Translations under genes and position numbers: made by a program
Part shown: one piece after another, positions 42,254 to 50,958 of the stretch
How positions within the stretch are numbered: the first letter of the stretch is position 1
Layout of the letters: each line of letters begins with the position of its first letter
The notes under the pieces: model-generated
The model's database searches: none
Told to the model about the DNA's origin: nothing
What the model saw: the letters and a program-made list of their open reading frames with translations, nothing else
Source of the DNA: Rhizobium leguminosarum
GTDB lineage: Bacteria > Pseudomonadota > Alphaproteobacteria > Rhizobiales > Rhizobiaceae
Direction of reading: 5' to 3'
Assembly: GCF_002953715.1 (NCBI RefSeq)
Contig: NZ_CP025014.1
Location: 528,530-592,529, forward strand
Length of the DNA: 64,000 bases

Positions 42254-43512
42254 GATTCGGCTCCTCTTATCGTGTTGACCGCGCGCATGCCGAGCTGGAT
42301 GTATTGGCCTGAGATATCGACCTCCAGTCCCGGCACGATCACTCTGACGACCGAGATCGGCAGGGATCGATGCGGAAAGGGCACGACGACGATCTGCTCG
42401 ATGCCGGTCGCCGCCAGTCGGTCGGCAATATGGGCGATGGTTTCCTGGATCGTCGCCGGGCGGCGATGACGGGGCTGGAACGCGCGCATCCGACCGTCGC
42501 CCTCGCAGAGTTCGACCACCTGCTGCATCGCCGCACTCCGGTCGAGCCGCTGATAGATGCGCGGCGAGAAATCGTCGCGGCTGCCGGCGATCGCGGTCAG
42601 CCGGCTCTGCGCCGCTTCGGTGATGGCGCGCAGCGCGGCGCGCACGGGATCGGGGTGGCAGCCGCAGCCACCGCAGACATGCGACCAGCGCGCGTCGACA
42701 CGGTCGGAAAGATTGCCTGGCATGATGACGGCCAGAAAAGCGGGAACGCCGATATCCGTCGTCATGTCGAGTAGCAGCAGTTTCATGCCGGCGCGTGTGA
42801 TCCGGTCGGTCATGACGTCGATAACCGCATCACCGAAGGAGGCAGGGTCGACGCGGCTCTCCTTCAGGCGTTCCGGCGACTTCAGCTGGGTCAAGGCCCA
42901 GGCGTCGCGCTCTACCAGCTCGCAAAGCCCATGCAGGACCGCCTCGGACGGCGTGTTGCCGGAGGCAAGCCCATCGCTCGACTGCTCGAAGCCCGGCGGC
43001 CTCTCGCCGCGATGGTCGAGACCGACGAGCCACCAGGGCACGAAGACGCTGCTGCCGGAAAGGATGTCGAGCCCCGTGCACCAGGCAATAGGACTGCTGC
43101 CGATCTCGTCGGGCGCGCAGCGTGCGACATTGTCGAGATCGATCATCGCGGCATGCTCCGACCGCATGCTGTCGATCGTCGCCTGAGTCAGGTCGGCGGG
43201 GGCAATTTCGGCGATCCGCGTCTCGACCGCTTCCATCGCCGCCGAAGTCATGGCGGCATCATTGTCGATACCCTTGCCCTGAAACACCGAGAGCGTATGG
43301 CTGTTCGGCCTCGTTGCGAAGGCGACGGGGATGTTCACGACGTCGAGTGCAGTCAGCAGACCGACGCGCGTGATGCCGAATTCGCGCAGATGCGGCCTGA
43401 TGGCCGCGAGGGTCTGAGCCGGCGTGACCGCGCGGTCATGATAATCGCTGACACCGGCCGATGATCGTTTAAGGTCACCGGCTAGCGTTTCAAGGTCGGT
43501 GAAAGCGGACAT
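42250..43512 (-). CDS. YcaO-domain cyclodehydratase/thioamide synthetase
   Basis: A 420-residue YcaO protein. ATP-binding motifs: AAMEAVETRIAE (SxxEAxE-like), LHGLCELVERDAWAL and ITEAAQSRLTAIAGSRDDF. The C-terminus lacks the PxPxP tail of azoline-forming YcaOs. YcaO enzymes phosphorylate the peptide backbone; with TfuA the outcome is thioamide formation. It follows the 47-residue peptide gene by 13 bases, and its ribosome binding site overlaps that gene's stop (TAAGGA), indicating coupled expression. Confidence 0.9.
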   Translation of the reverse strand: MSAFTDLETLAGDLKRSSAGVSDYHDRAVTPAQTLAAIRPHLREFGITRVGLLTALDVVNIPVAFATRPNSHTLSVFQGKGIDNDAAMTSAAMEAVETRIAEIAPADLTQATIDSMRSEHAAMIDLDNVARCAPDEIGSSPIAWCTGLDILSGSSVFVPWWLVGLDHRGERPPGFEQSSDGLASGNTPSEAVLHGLCELVERDAWALTQLKSPERLKESRVDPASFGDAVIDVMTDRITRAGMKLLLLDMTTDIGVPAFLAVIMPGNLSDRVDARWSHVCGGCGCHPDPVRAALRAITEAAQSRLTAIAGSRDDFSPRIYQRLDRSAAMQQVVELCEGDGRMRAFQPRHRRPATIQETIAHIADRLAATGIEQIVVVPFPHRSLPISVVRVIVPGLEVDISGQYIQLGMRAVNTIRGAES

Positions 43513-43525
43513 ACCGATCTGTTCC

Positions 43526-43669
43526 TTAGCGGAACCTCAGCGCATGCGTCAGGCTCTCGAGCGCATTGGCGGAAACGTTGAGTTCGTCCTGCTTCAGGGC
43601 TGCCCTGGCGGCAGCAGAAAAGCGCAGCGACTGTGTCTGAGCTGCGGTGGTTTCAGCATTCGTCTTCAT
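43526..43669 (-). CDS. Candidate RiPP precursor peptide for the YcaO-TfuA pair
   Basis: A 47-residue peptide from ATG at 43669, with GGAG 7 bases upstream. It starts MKTNAETTAAQTQSLRFSAA and ends NALESLTHALRFR. It has no Cys and few hydroxyl residues, so azoline formation is unlikely, but backbone thioamides need no special side chain. The motif LRF occurs twice (residues 15-17 and 44-46). It is immediately upstream of ycaO and tfuA on the same strand, the usual place for a precursor. Being too short for most gene finders, it may be unannotated. It is not like trifolitoxin TfxA. Confidence 0.65.
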   Translation of the reverse strand: MKTNAETTAAQTQSLRFSAAARAALKQDELNVSANALESLTHALRFR

Positions 43670-43689
43670 GTTCCATCTCCGATTGGTCG

Positions 43690-43706
43690 GGCAGCGCCTT
43701 GCTGCC
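43690..43706. promoter_or_regulatory. Leader hairpin before the peptide gene
   Basis: GGCAGC-GCCTT-GCTGCC is a perfect 6-bp stem, 20 bases before the peptide start, in the 106-base gap after the BTAD-TPR gene. Confidence 0.35.
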
Positions 43707-43775
43707 GTTAACCATCGGAAAGAAACATTGCCTGCGTCATTTAAGCGTTACAGGCTTCGTTAAAAGGCCGTGCAA

Positions 43776-45722
43776 TCAGGGAAGACCAGCAAGTTGCAGG
43801 CCCTGTATCAGCGGTTCCGTATAGGCGGGATCGCGATCGGGGACGAAATGACGGATGTCCTCACTGCGGAAATCGGGGAAGTTTTCCAGCACCACCCTGG
43901 CGTAATTCCTGGCTTTGCCCGTATCGCCTGCCATGGCATGCGAGGCGGCGAGCAGACGGGCCGTCGCCTGCTTGGTCTTCACCGGTTCCAGCGCCTCGAT
44001 CGCCATTTCATATTCTTCGCGCATGAAGTGGATGCCGCCGAGGTTCCAGTAATAATAGTCCGGCGGCAGCGGGTTGAGTTTGAAGGCCGCACGGCTGAGT
44101 TCCAGCGCTCGATCGAAATCGCCATCGTGGGAAAGCGCATCGGCGAAATCGGCGAGGATGTCTGCGTCGTTAGGATTGAGATCCTGAGCCTGCTGGAAAT
44201 ATTCCAGGCTTTCGTCGAAGCGGCGGCGATAAAGCGCCACGAAGCCGAGCTCGCGGTAGGCCCGGCCGCTGTTCGGGTCGGACTGCTGCGCTAGCCGCGC
44301 AGCACCGTTCGCTTCGTCGAGCAGTTCCTTGTCCCGCATGCCGCGGATCAGCCATTCCATGCCCAGCGCGCGCGACATGCCGGCATGGGCGGCAGAGAAA
44401 TGTTCATAACGATTGAGCGAGGATTTGAACCATTTGCGCGCCTGGCGCAGATGCTGCAGATCGGTCTGGGCAATCAGCCGCTTGCCTTCCAGGTAGAGAC
44501 GGTAGGCGGACGGCGGCGCCTCGCCGATCGGTATCGCCAGTTCGTGGCGCTCGATCGTGTCGGCGAGCGACGAGACGATCCGCCGCGTCAGATGCGCGAA
44601 GGATTCGCTGATCTTCTGCATGACCAGCGGCAGTTCGATGGCCCAGATCACCTCCGATGTCGTTGTCCGCGTCAGCCGGCAGGTCGCAAAGACATCCTCG
44701 TCGCGGCCCTGGATGGTGACGTAGACCGCATAGTCGAAGCTGAGGTCGAGCGGACCGGGCACGACACGCGATGGATCGATCGAACGGCTGAGGATCTCCA
44801 GGCTCGTATGCGCCGCGATCACCTTGAAGCCGCGCTGCTGGCTAAGGCCAATGGTAACGTCTTCGAGAAGGGCCCTGCCGACGCGCTCCATCAGCGGATC
44901 GGTGAAAATGCTTTCCGGTGGCAGGATGATGATACGCGGCTGACCAAGCGGACCGACGGAAAGGTTAAGCGCCGACTGAGGATGTCCCGACGTCGCCTGT
45001 GCTGCCGGCACCAGGTTAAGTTCGCGGGCAAGAGCGGTGGTGCTTTCTTCCGGCTCGGTGTCGAAATCGTCCTTCAGCTGGCTCTTGCACTTCAGATAGG
45101 CCTGACGCGCCGCTGCCGGATCGTTCATCCTGACATAGGTGCGCATCAAGGCGCGATAGGCCGTCTCGCTGGCAGGGTCGAGTTCCAGCAGGCGCCTGGC
45201 AAGCGTGACCTGCTCGTCATCAGATCTGTCTTCTGATGTCTCGACCAGCCGGGTGAGATGGGCGGAGCGCAGTTCGTCGACACGCTGGCGCTCAAAGGTC
45301 AGCCAGTCCTCGGCGCCCTGCGTCGGCGATTTGACGCCTTCGAGCAATTCGCCGTTCAGCAGGCCGCCGTCTTCGGGGGCGAGCGGCCCTTTCTGTTTCA
45401 GGATATGAACGTCGACCTCCCAGCCATCGGCAAGGCCGATATGGGTTCGGGTCGCGGCAAGCAGCGGTGGAAGGCCGGCGGGAACGCTCTGCTCGATGCG
45501 CGCCAGCAACTGACGCAGGCTGCCGGCCCGTTTTTCCGGCAGCTCCGATTGCCAGAGCTGTCGCCTGACGGTTTCGCGGTCGAGTTCGAAATTGGGTTCG
45601 GCGGCGAGCATGGCGAGGAGAAAATAAGACTTCTCCGGCAAGGGGAGTTCTCTCCCCGCCGCCAGCAATCGCGGTCTTCCGAGCAGGCACAGCCTGTTCG
45701 TCAACATCTGCCGGATGTCCAT
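43776..45722 (-). CDS. BTAD-type transcriptional activator with TPR domain
   Basis: About 648 residues from ATG at 45722 (an upstream ATG at 45785 adds 21 unlikely residues). The N-terminus is a winged-helix of the SARP/OmpR kind (NRLCLLGRPRLLAAGRELPL, LDRETVRRQLWQSELPEKRA). It is followed by a bacterial transcriptional activator domain (LARRLLELDPASETAYRALM, RQAYLKCKSQLKDDFDTEPE), an adenylate-cyclase-associated-like region (IIILPPESIFTDPLMERVGR) and C-terminal TPRs (AYRELGFVALYRRRFDESLE). Such regulators often control secondary metabolism. It lies directly upstream of the peptide-YcaO-TfuA genes on the same strand. Confidence 0.82.
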   Translation of the reverse strand: MDIRQMLTNRLCLLGRPRLLAAGRELPLPEKSYFLLAMLAAEPNFELDRETVRRQLWQSELPEKRAGSLRQLLARIEQSVPAGLPPLLAATRTHIGLADGWEVDVHILKQKGPLAPEDGGLLNGELLEGVKSPTQGAEDWLTFERQRVDELRSAHLTRLVETSEDRSDDEQVTLARRLLELDPASETAYRALMRTYVRMNDPAAARQAYLKCKSQLKDDFDTEPEESTTALARELNLVPAAQATSGHPQSALNLSVGPLGQPRIIILPPESIFTDPLMERVGRALLEDVTIGLSQQRGFKVIAAHTSLEILSRSIDPSRVVPGPLDLSFDYAVYVTIQGRDEDVFATCRLTRTTTSEVIWAIELPLVMQKISESFAHLTRRIVSSLADTIERHELAIPIGEAPPSAYRLYLEGKRLIAQTDLQHLRQARKWFKSSLNRYEHFSAAHAGMSRALGMEWLIRGMRDKELLDEANGAARLAQQSDPNSGRAYRELGFVALYRRRFDESLEYFQQAQDLNPNDADILADFADALSHDGDFDRALELSRAAFKLNPLPPDYYYWNLGGIHFMREEYEMAIEALEPVKTKQATARLLAASHAMAGDTGKARNYARVVLENFPDFRSEDIRHFVPDRDPAYTEPLIQGLQLAGLP

Positions 45723-45844
45723 CGCATCTCGGTTCTCACCCCCTGAAAGCCAAGGCGCACAAGCGCACCGGCCAGTCCAAACCATGTTAGAGCCATTAGA
45801 GGCCGACGCATAGCGGTTTTGCTTTAAAAAGAAGAAGTTTCATC

Positions 45845-45860
45845 GAATATTTGTATATTC
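45845..45860. promoter_or_regulatory. Dyad upstream of the BTAD regulator
   Basis: GAATAT-TTGT-ATATTC is a perfect AT-rich 16-base palindrome, about 120 bases before the regulator start. It is a possible operator. Confidence 0.35.
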
Positions 45861-45989
45861 TCGCGTCACACGGGGAGGAAATGCTTGCCAAGACTTTCTC
45901 GAGGATGCGGTTTGCGTGTCGTGGCGACAGGTTATTTCCGCTGCCGATGGTCCTTATCACCCGCTATTTCCAAGCAAATCGCGGCCGCG

Positions 45990-46304
45990 TTAAAGGCCGA
46001 GCGCCTTGATGTGCTCGATCGAACGCCGGGCAAAGCGGCGCCAGTCGGCAGGATTGTCATGCTCGGTGACGATATGCTCAGCCTTTGTCTCGCGGAAGAG
46101 TGGTACGAATTTTTCCCAGTCGATGATGCCGTCGCCGGTCGCAGCCCAACCGTCTTCCGTCGCGGTGCCCTTCGGCGCCATGTCCTTCATCTGGATAGCG
46201 ATGATGCGGTCGGCGAATCTCTTGAGTTCGGCCGCCGGATCGGCGCCTGCGCGGGTGATCCAGCCGCAATCGATCTCGAACCAGACAGTGTCGCCAGAAG
46301 ACAA
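45990..46304 (-). pseudogene. C-terminal fragment of a sugar isomerase/epimerase (TIM barrel)
   Basis: About 100 residues reading TVWFEIDCGWITRAGADPAA, IIAIQMKDMAPKG, then WEKFVPLFRETKAEHIVTEH and DNPADWRRFARRSIEHIKAL. This is the last third of a xylose-isomerase-like TIM barrel (IolE/YcjR kind), with the metal-binding MKD and EHD residues visible. The N-terminal two thirds are missing, and the 5' break lies at about 46295, where an unrelated gene fragment on the other strand begins. Confidence 0.7.
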
Positions 46305-46446
46305 GGGCCACCGTCTGCTCCAGCGTGGCGAATTCGACGGTGGCCACGGGCGCTATGCCTATTACGACACGGTGCCCGATCTCGGCGTGATGATCGAACT
46401 GCTGGAATTCGACAGCGACAAGGAAGTCCAGCCGAAGCAGGCCTGA
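46301..46446 (+). pseudogene. C-terminal fragment of a VOC/glyoxalase-like protein
   Basis: About 48 residues on the plus strand, with GRYAYYDTVPDLGVMIELLE as the typical last strand of a vicinal-oxygen-chelate domain and its metal-ligand Glu. There is no start codon or N-terminal domain. It ends at TGA (46446), 4 bases from the nadC stop on the other strand. Its 5' break coincides with that of the sugar isomerase fragment, a deletion or inversion scar. Confidence 0.55.
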
Positions 46447-46450
46447 GGGA

Positions 46451-47350
46451 TTACAGCACCTGTGCAATCCGTCTCGGGCTAACCTCCGTCGCGGCCGCGG
46501 CTTCGACGAAATCGAGCCCGATATCTAGCACCGGGGCGCTGTGTGTCAGCCAGCCGACGGAAATGAGGTCGACACCGGAAGCCGCGATTGCGGCGGCCGT
46601 TATCGGCGTGACGCGGCCGGACGCTTCGGTGATGGCTCGGCCGGCGACGATGGCGACGGCCTCGCGCAGCTGATTCGGCGTCATATTGTCGAGCAGAACG
46701 GCGTCGACGCCGGTCTCCATCGCTTCACGCAGCTGATCGAGGGTGTCCACTTCGACCTCGATCTTCACCATGTGGCCGACGCCTGCCCGCGCCCGGCGGA
46801 TCGCTTCAGCGACCCCACCGGCGATGGCGACGTGATTGTCTTTGATCAGCACCGCGTCATAAAGCGCGAAGCGGTGGTTCATGCCGCCACCGGCCCGCAC
46901 GGCATATTTCTCCAGCGCCCTCAGCCCCGGCGTCGTCTTGCGCGTGCAGGCAACTGATGCCTTGGTGCCGCGAATGGCGGCGGCGATCCCTGCCGTCACT
47001 GTGGCGATACCAGAGAGATGGCCGAGGAAGTTCAGCGCGGTGCGCTCGGCGCTCAGCAGGCCGCGTGACGGGCCTTCGATGGTAGCGATCACGTCGCCAG
47101 GCTTGACTGCTTCGCCGTCCTGGAGATGGCGGCGCATGACGATCTCGGGATCGACGAGGGCGAAGGCGAGTTCGGCGGCATCGAGACCGGCGATCACGCC
47201 CGGCTGGCGGGCCGCCATCGCCACCGTCGAACGGTGATCGCGAGGGATGACGGAGGCCGAGGTGATGTCACCGGCAAGACCGAGATCTTCGAGAAGGGCC
47301 GCCCGCACCAGCGGCTCGACGATCAGGCGCGGAAGGGGAACGAGGCTCAT
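46451..47350 (-). CDS. nadC: Quinolinate phosphoribosyltransferase (NadC)
   Basis: A 299-residue enzyme converting quinolinate and PRPP to nicotinate mononucleotide in de novo NAD synthesis. Family motifs: ALLEDLGLAGDITSASVIP, ERTALNFLGHLSGIAT, CTRKTTPGLRALEKYAVRAG, GGGMNHRFALYDAVLIKDNH, IEVEVDTLDQLREA and EASGRVTP. The start at 47350 is chosen because MSLVPLPRL directly follows the nadB stop by one base, typical operon spacing. It is the last gene of nadA-nadB-nadC. Confidence 0.96.
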   Translation of the reverse strand: MSLVPLPRLIVEPLVRAALLEDLGLAGDITSASVIPRDHRSTVAMAARQPGVIAGLDAAELAFALVDPEIVMRRHLQDGEAVKPGDVIATIEGPSRGLLSAERTALNFLGHLSGIATVTAGIAAAIRGTKASVACTRKTTPGLRALEKYAVRAGGGMNHRFALYDAVLIKDNHVAIAGGVAEAIRRARAGVGHMVKIEVEVDTLDQLREAMETGVDAVLLDNMTPNQLREAVAIVAGRAITEASGRVTPITAAAIAASGVDLISVGWLTHSAPVLDIGLDFVEAAAATEVSPRRIAQVL

Positions 47351-47351
47351 C

Positions 47352-48893
47352 TCAGGCACTCCTTGCAAGGGCATAGGGCGGTGTCGCGCGGGCGATCTCC
47401 AGAACGTCGGAAAGGCACATCTGGCGGCGGTTGGCGTTGGCGAGCTTCAGCGGAAAGTCGGTGCGGGCATGGGCGCCGCGCGATTCCATCCGTAGGCTGG
47501 CAAAGACGGCGATCAGCAGCGCGACGATGGCCGGATCGGCGGCAGGGCCGTTGCCTTCGGCAAGCGGCAGCAGTGCGGCGATCGCGCCATGAATGGCGCC
47601 GGCATTGCGCAGCACGCCGAGATGGCGCGAGACGATCGGCCGCACGAATGACGCATCGGCCGGCGCCGGGAGACCCCCGGCGGTGATGGTGCTGGTACCA
47701 CTTGCCGGCATGCCTGAAATGTCGCGCGCCGCCCGCATGCCCATGACAGCCGCTTCCAGCAGCGAATTGCTGGCAAGCCGGTTTGCGCCGTGCAGGCCGG
47801 TCGAGGCCGCCTCTCCCGCAACCCAGAGACCGGGAACCGAGCTGCGGCCATTTGCATCCGTGGCCGCGCCGCCCATGTGATAGTGAACGGCCGGGCGCAC
47901 CGGAATGAGGCCTTTCGCCGGATCGATGCCGGCCTCGCCGCAAAGGCTCGAGATGACAGGAAAGCGAGCGGCAAAGCGGCTGCCGAGGGCATCGCGGGCA
48001 TCGAGAAAGACTCGTCCGCCTCGGGCGATTTCGGCGCTGATCGCCCGCGCCACCACGTCGCGCGGTGCAAGTTCGGCGCCTGATATGCGGACCATGAACC
48101 GTTCGCCTCGCTCGTTGACGAGCAAAGCCCCCTCCCCGCGCACCGCCTCGCTGATCAGTGCCAGCGGGCGGCGGCGTGAATCGAGTGCGGTCGGATGGAA
48201 CTGGACGAATTCCATATCGGCGAGCGCGGCACCGGCCCTTGCTGCAAGCGCGATCCCCTGGCCGAAATTGCCCATCGGATTGGTGGTCGCGTCGTAAAGC
48301 CCGCCGATGCCGCCGGTGGCGAGCACCACCCTTGAAGTCGGCAGAATGGCGGCGCCATTCGCGGTCGCGCAGAGCAGACCGGCGACCTGCTCGCCGTCCA
48401 TCACAATCCGCCGCGCCTCGCAACCTTCGAGCACTGATATAGCCGGCGTTTTCATCACCGCCTTGATCAGCGCGACGATGATCGCCGCACCCGAGCCGTC
48501 GCCTTCGGCGTGGACGATGCGGCGGCGATTATGCGCAGCCTCCAGCCCGAGCGAGAGGTCTCCTGCGGCATTCCGGTCGAAACGAACGCCGGCTTGCTCC
48601 AGCGCGGCGATCGCCGCTGGCGCCTCGGCAATGATGCCGGCGGCGATGGCCGGATCGCAGACCCCGTCGCCAGCCGCAAGCGTATCGGCAAGATGCAGTG
48701 CCGCACTGTCGTCGGCGCCCATGCTGGCGGCGATGCCGCCCTGTGCCCAGGCGCTCGACGTCTCCGCGCCAAGGGCCGCCCGGGTGATGATGACGGAAGG
48801 TTCAGGCGCGAGGGTCAGCGCGGTCATCAACCCCGCAAGCCCGCTACCGACGATTACCGTGCGCCCGGCTAACTGCTCGAGGATCTCGGTCAT
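47352..48893 (-). CDS. nadB: L-aspartate oxidase (NadB)
   Basis: A 513-residue flavoprotein oxidising L-aspartate to iminoaspartate, the first step of NAD synthesis. FAD motif VIVGSGLAGLMTALTL near residue 13; SSAWAQGGIAASMGADDS; ATGGIGGLYDATTNP; FVQFHPTAL; VHYHMGGAATDANGRSSVPG; GANRLASNSLLEA. ATG at 48893 overlaps the nadA stop as ATGA, and this start is required to avoid an unrelated N-terminal extension. It works with NadA. Confidence 0.96.
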   Translation of the reverse strand: MTEILEQLAGRTVIVGSGLAGLMTALTLAPEPSVIITRAALGAETSSAWAQGGIAASMGADDSAALHLADTLAAGDGVCDPAIAAGIIAEAPAAIAALEQAGVRFDRNAAGDLSLGLEAAHNRRRIVHAEGDGSGAAIIVALIKAVMKTPAISVLEGCEARRIVMDGEQVAGLLCATANGAAILPTSRVVLATGGIGGLYDATTNPMGNFGQGIALAARAGAALADMEFVQFHPTALDSRRRPLALISEAVRGEGALLVNERGERFMVRISGAELAPRDVVARAISAEIARGGRVFLDARDALGSRFAARFPVISSLCGEAGIDPAKGLIPVRPAVHYHMGGAATDANGRSSVPGLWVAGEAASTGLHGANRLASNSLLEAAVMGMRAARDISGMPASGTSTITAGGLPAPADASFVRPIVSRHLGVLRNAGAIHGAIAALLPLAEGNGPAADPAIVALLIAVFASLRMESRGAHARTDFPLKLANANRRQMCLSDVLEIARATPPYALARSA

Positions 48894-49861
48894 ATCGCCA
48901 GCATCCTCTCGACAGCGCGACGCGCGGCAACGGCGATTGCCGGATCGACCGTCACTTCGTAGCGGTTTTCCTCGAGGGCAGCACGGATATTGGCCAGCGT
49001 GATCCGCTTCATATGCGGGCAGAGATTGCAGGGGCGAATGAACTCGACATCGGGATGGTGCACGGCGACATTGTCGCTCATCGAGCATTCGGTGAGCAGC
49101 ACGACGCGCGCCGGCTTCTGCCTGCCGACATAGTCCGACATGACGGCGGTAGAGCCGGCGAAATCGGCTTCGGCCACCACCTCGGGCGGGCATTCCGGAT
49201 GGGCGAGCACCGTCACGCCCGGATGGTTTTCGCGCAACTGGCGTACATCCTCGGCGGTGAAAAGTTCATGCACCTCGCAATGGCCATGCCAGGCGATGAT
49301 CTCGACCTCAGTTTCGCGGGCGACGTTGCGCGCCAGATATTCGTCCGGGATCATCAGCACCTTCGGCACGCCGAGCGATTCCACCACTTGTTTTGCATTG
49401 CCCGAGGTGCAGCAGATGTCGGAGGCAGCCTTCACCGCGGCCGAGGTGTTGACATAGGTAACGATGGGCACGCCGGGATGGGCCTGGCGCAGCAGCGCGA
49501 TATCCTCGGGCGTGATCGAATCCGCCAGCGAACAGCCGGCGCCGAGATCCGGGATCAGCACGGTTTTCTCGGGGTTCAGCAGCTTGGCGGTCTCGGCCAT
49601 GAAATGCACGCCGGCAAGCACGATGACATCGGCATCGACCTCGATCGCCTTGCGGGCGAGCGCCAGGCTGTCGCCGACAATATCGGCCACGCCGTGGAAG
49701 ATCTCTGGTGTCTGATAGTTATGCGCGAGAATGACGGCGTTGCGGCGGCGCTTGAGTTCGAGGATCGCGTCGACGTCATTTTCGAACGTCATCCATTCGG
49801 CTTTGGGAATGACGCGGCTGACGCGCTCGTAGAGCGAGGATGCAGAAACAGGATAATTCAT
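48890..49861 (-). CDS. nadA: Quinolinate synthase (NadA)
   Basis: A 323-residue [4Fe-4S] enzyme condensing iminoaspartate with dihydroxyacetone phosphate. Motifs: VILAHNYQTPEI, VHFMAETAKLLNPEKTVLIP, DLGAGCSLADSI, VTYVNTSAAVKAASDICCTS, HGHCEVHELF, HPECPPEV and RPCNLCPHMKRI. The three cluster cysteines are in AGCSLAD, HPECPPE and CNLCPHM. ATG at 49861 follows AGGAG. Two operator-like dyads lie just upstream, next to nrtR. Confidence 0.96.
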   Translation of the reverse strand: MNYPVSASSLYERVSRVIPKAEWMTFENDVDAILELKRRRNAVILAHNYQTPEIFHGVADIVGDSLALARKAIEVDADVIVLAGVHFMAETAKLLNPEKTVLIPDLGAGCSLADSITPEDIALLRQAHPGVPIVTYVNTSAAVKAASDICCTSGNAKQVVESLGVPKVLMIPDEYLARNVARETEVEIIAWHGHCEVHELFTAEDVRQLRENHPGVTVLAHPECPPEVVAEADFAGSTAVMSDYVGRQKPARVVLLTECSMSDNVAVHHPDVEFIRPCNLCPHMKRITLANIRAALEENRYEVTVDPAIAVAARRAVERMLAI

Positions 49862-49875
49862 GACCGGCTCCTAAT

Positions 49876-49894
49876 TATGCTCTCTTTGAGCATA
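49876..49894. promoter_or_regulatory. Candidate NrtR operator 1
   Basis: TATGCTC-N5-GAGCATA, a perfect 7-bp dyad 14 bases before the nadA start. Shares GAGCATA with operator 2. Confidence 0.75.
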
Positions 49895-49908
49895 TCATAG
49901 GCAAGGAG

Positions 49909-49929
49909 ATATTCTCACGGTGAGCATAT
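49909..49929. promoter_or_regulatory. Candidate NrtR operator 2
   Basis: ATATTCTCA-CGG-TGAGCATAT, 9-bp arms with one mismatch, just after the nrtR stop and 47 bases before the nadA start. Confidence 0.7.
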
Positions 49930-49930
49930 G

Positions 49931-50827
49931 TCAATTGCGGGAGAGCGGTAATTTCGTTCCTGCCAGCGCCCGTTCTTCGAGCACGGTGTGGCGAAAGCGG
50001 AAAAGCTTGGCCGGCCGACCGCCGGTTTCGCTTTCGGTGCCGCCGGTTTCCTCGACCAGTTCCTGCTGTTCGATGAGGCGGCGGAAGTTCTGCTTGTGCA
50101 GCGTCAGCCCCGCCAAGGCTTCGATGGTGCGCTGCAGCCTCAGCAGCGTGAAGCTCTCCGGCATCAGCTCGAAGACGACCGGGCGGTATTTGATCTTGGC
50201 GCGCAGCCGGGCGATCCCGGTCGCGAGAATACGGCGGTGATCGGCAAACATCGCGCGGCCGAGATTGGCCTCTGCCCCGCATCCGGTTTCCGAGACGAGA
50301 CCCGCCTCATAAAGCAGTTCATAGCGCTGCAGGGCCAGATCCTCGTTCCAGCCGCCACCATCGAGGCCGAAGGTGAAATCCGCCCGGCGATGGCGATGGT
50401 CACGCCTTGCCGGATCGGCATCGGCCCAGCTCCTCAGACGCGCCATGATCTCGTCAAGCACGGCTGGCCGGCCCTGCCGGTGGTCTTCCCAGGGGAAATA
50501 TTCGTACCAGCCGTGCCATCCCGGCCGACCGGCGCCCGACTGCTCGTTGACGAGGCCGAGATAGCTGATCGAGATCGTCCGTCCGCCTGGGATGTCGTTG
50601 TTCCGGTCGCGGTCGGCAAAGGTATAGAGCTGTTCGAGATAGCCGACGGGATGTTCGGTCTGCTCCTGCACCCATTCGCGCAGGCCCGATTGCAGGGTGC
50701 GATGACCCATTTCGAAGGGCCCCGACGGCAGCGCATTGCCGGAACGGATGGTCATTACGCGCGGCTCGTCCCCCGTCACCGCGACGAGCACCGCAATCAA
50801 TTCCGCATGCGCAAAGCCGATCGTCAC
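49931..50827 (-). CDS. nrtR: NrtR, Nudix-related transcriptional regulator of NAD synthesis
   Basis: About 298 residues from GTG at 50827 (MTIGFAHAELIAVLVAV after initiation); a longer GTG start at 50929 is possible. The N-terminal Nudix-like domain (PSGPFEMGHRTLQSGLREWV, EQLYTFADRDRNND) is followed by a C-terminal winged helix (ALQRYELLYEAGLVSETGCG, LTLHKQNFRRLIEQQELVEE). In this family the Nudix domain binds ADP-ribose and releases DNA. It lies directly upstream of nadA on the same strand with two dyads between, fitting repression of nadABC. Confidence 0.9.
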   Translation of the reverse strand: MTIGFAHAELIAVLVAVTGDEPRVMTIRSGNALPSGPFEMGHRTLQSGLREWVQEQTEHPVGYLEQLYTFADRDRNNDIPGGRTISISYLGLVNEQSGAGRPGWHGWYEYFPWEDHRQGRPAVLDEIMARLRSWADADPARRDHRHRRADFTFGLDGGGWNEDLALQRYELLYEAGLVSETGCGAEANLGRAMFADHRRILATGIARLRAKIKYRPVVFELMPESFTLLRLQRTIEALAGLTLHKQNFRRLIEQQELVEETGGTESETGGRPAKLFRFRHTVLEERALAGTKLPLSRN

Positions 50828-50958
50828 AGGGGACCGAATACTCCGTTCCGAATGAATCGAACGGATAATTCCTGACACAGGCGGAGACGGAAGCCAATGG
50901 AGAGGAAGCGCCTTTGCGGCGCTTCCCACATCATCGAGGCAATAGAGCGCGTTTGCCC

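Noticed and set aside
41516..43753. A 12-base match (AAGCGTTACAGG) at the tfuA 3' end and in the peptide-gene upstream region
   Set aside because: Too short to exclude chance in 64 kb, and the flanks do not match.
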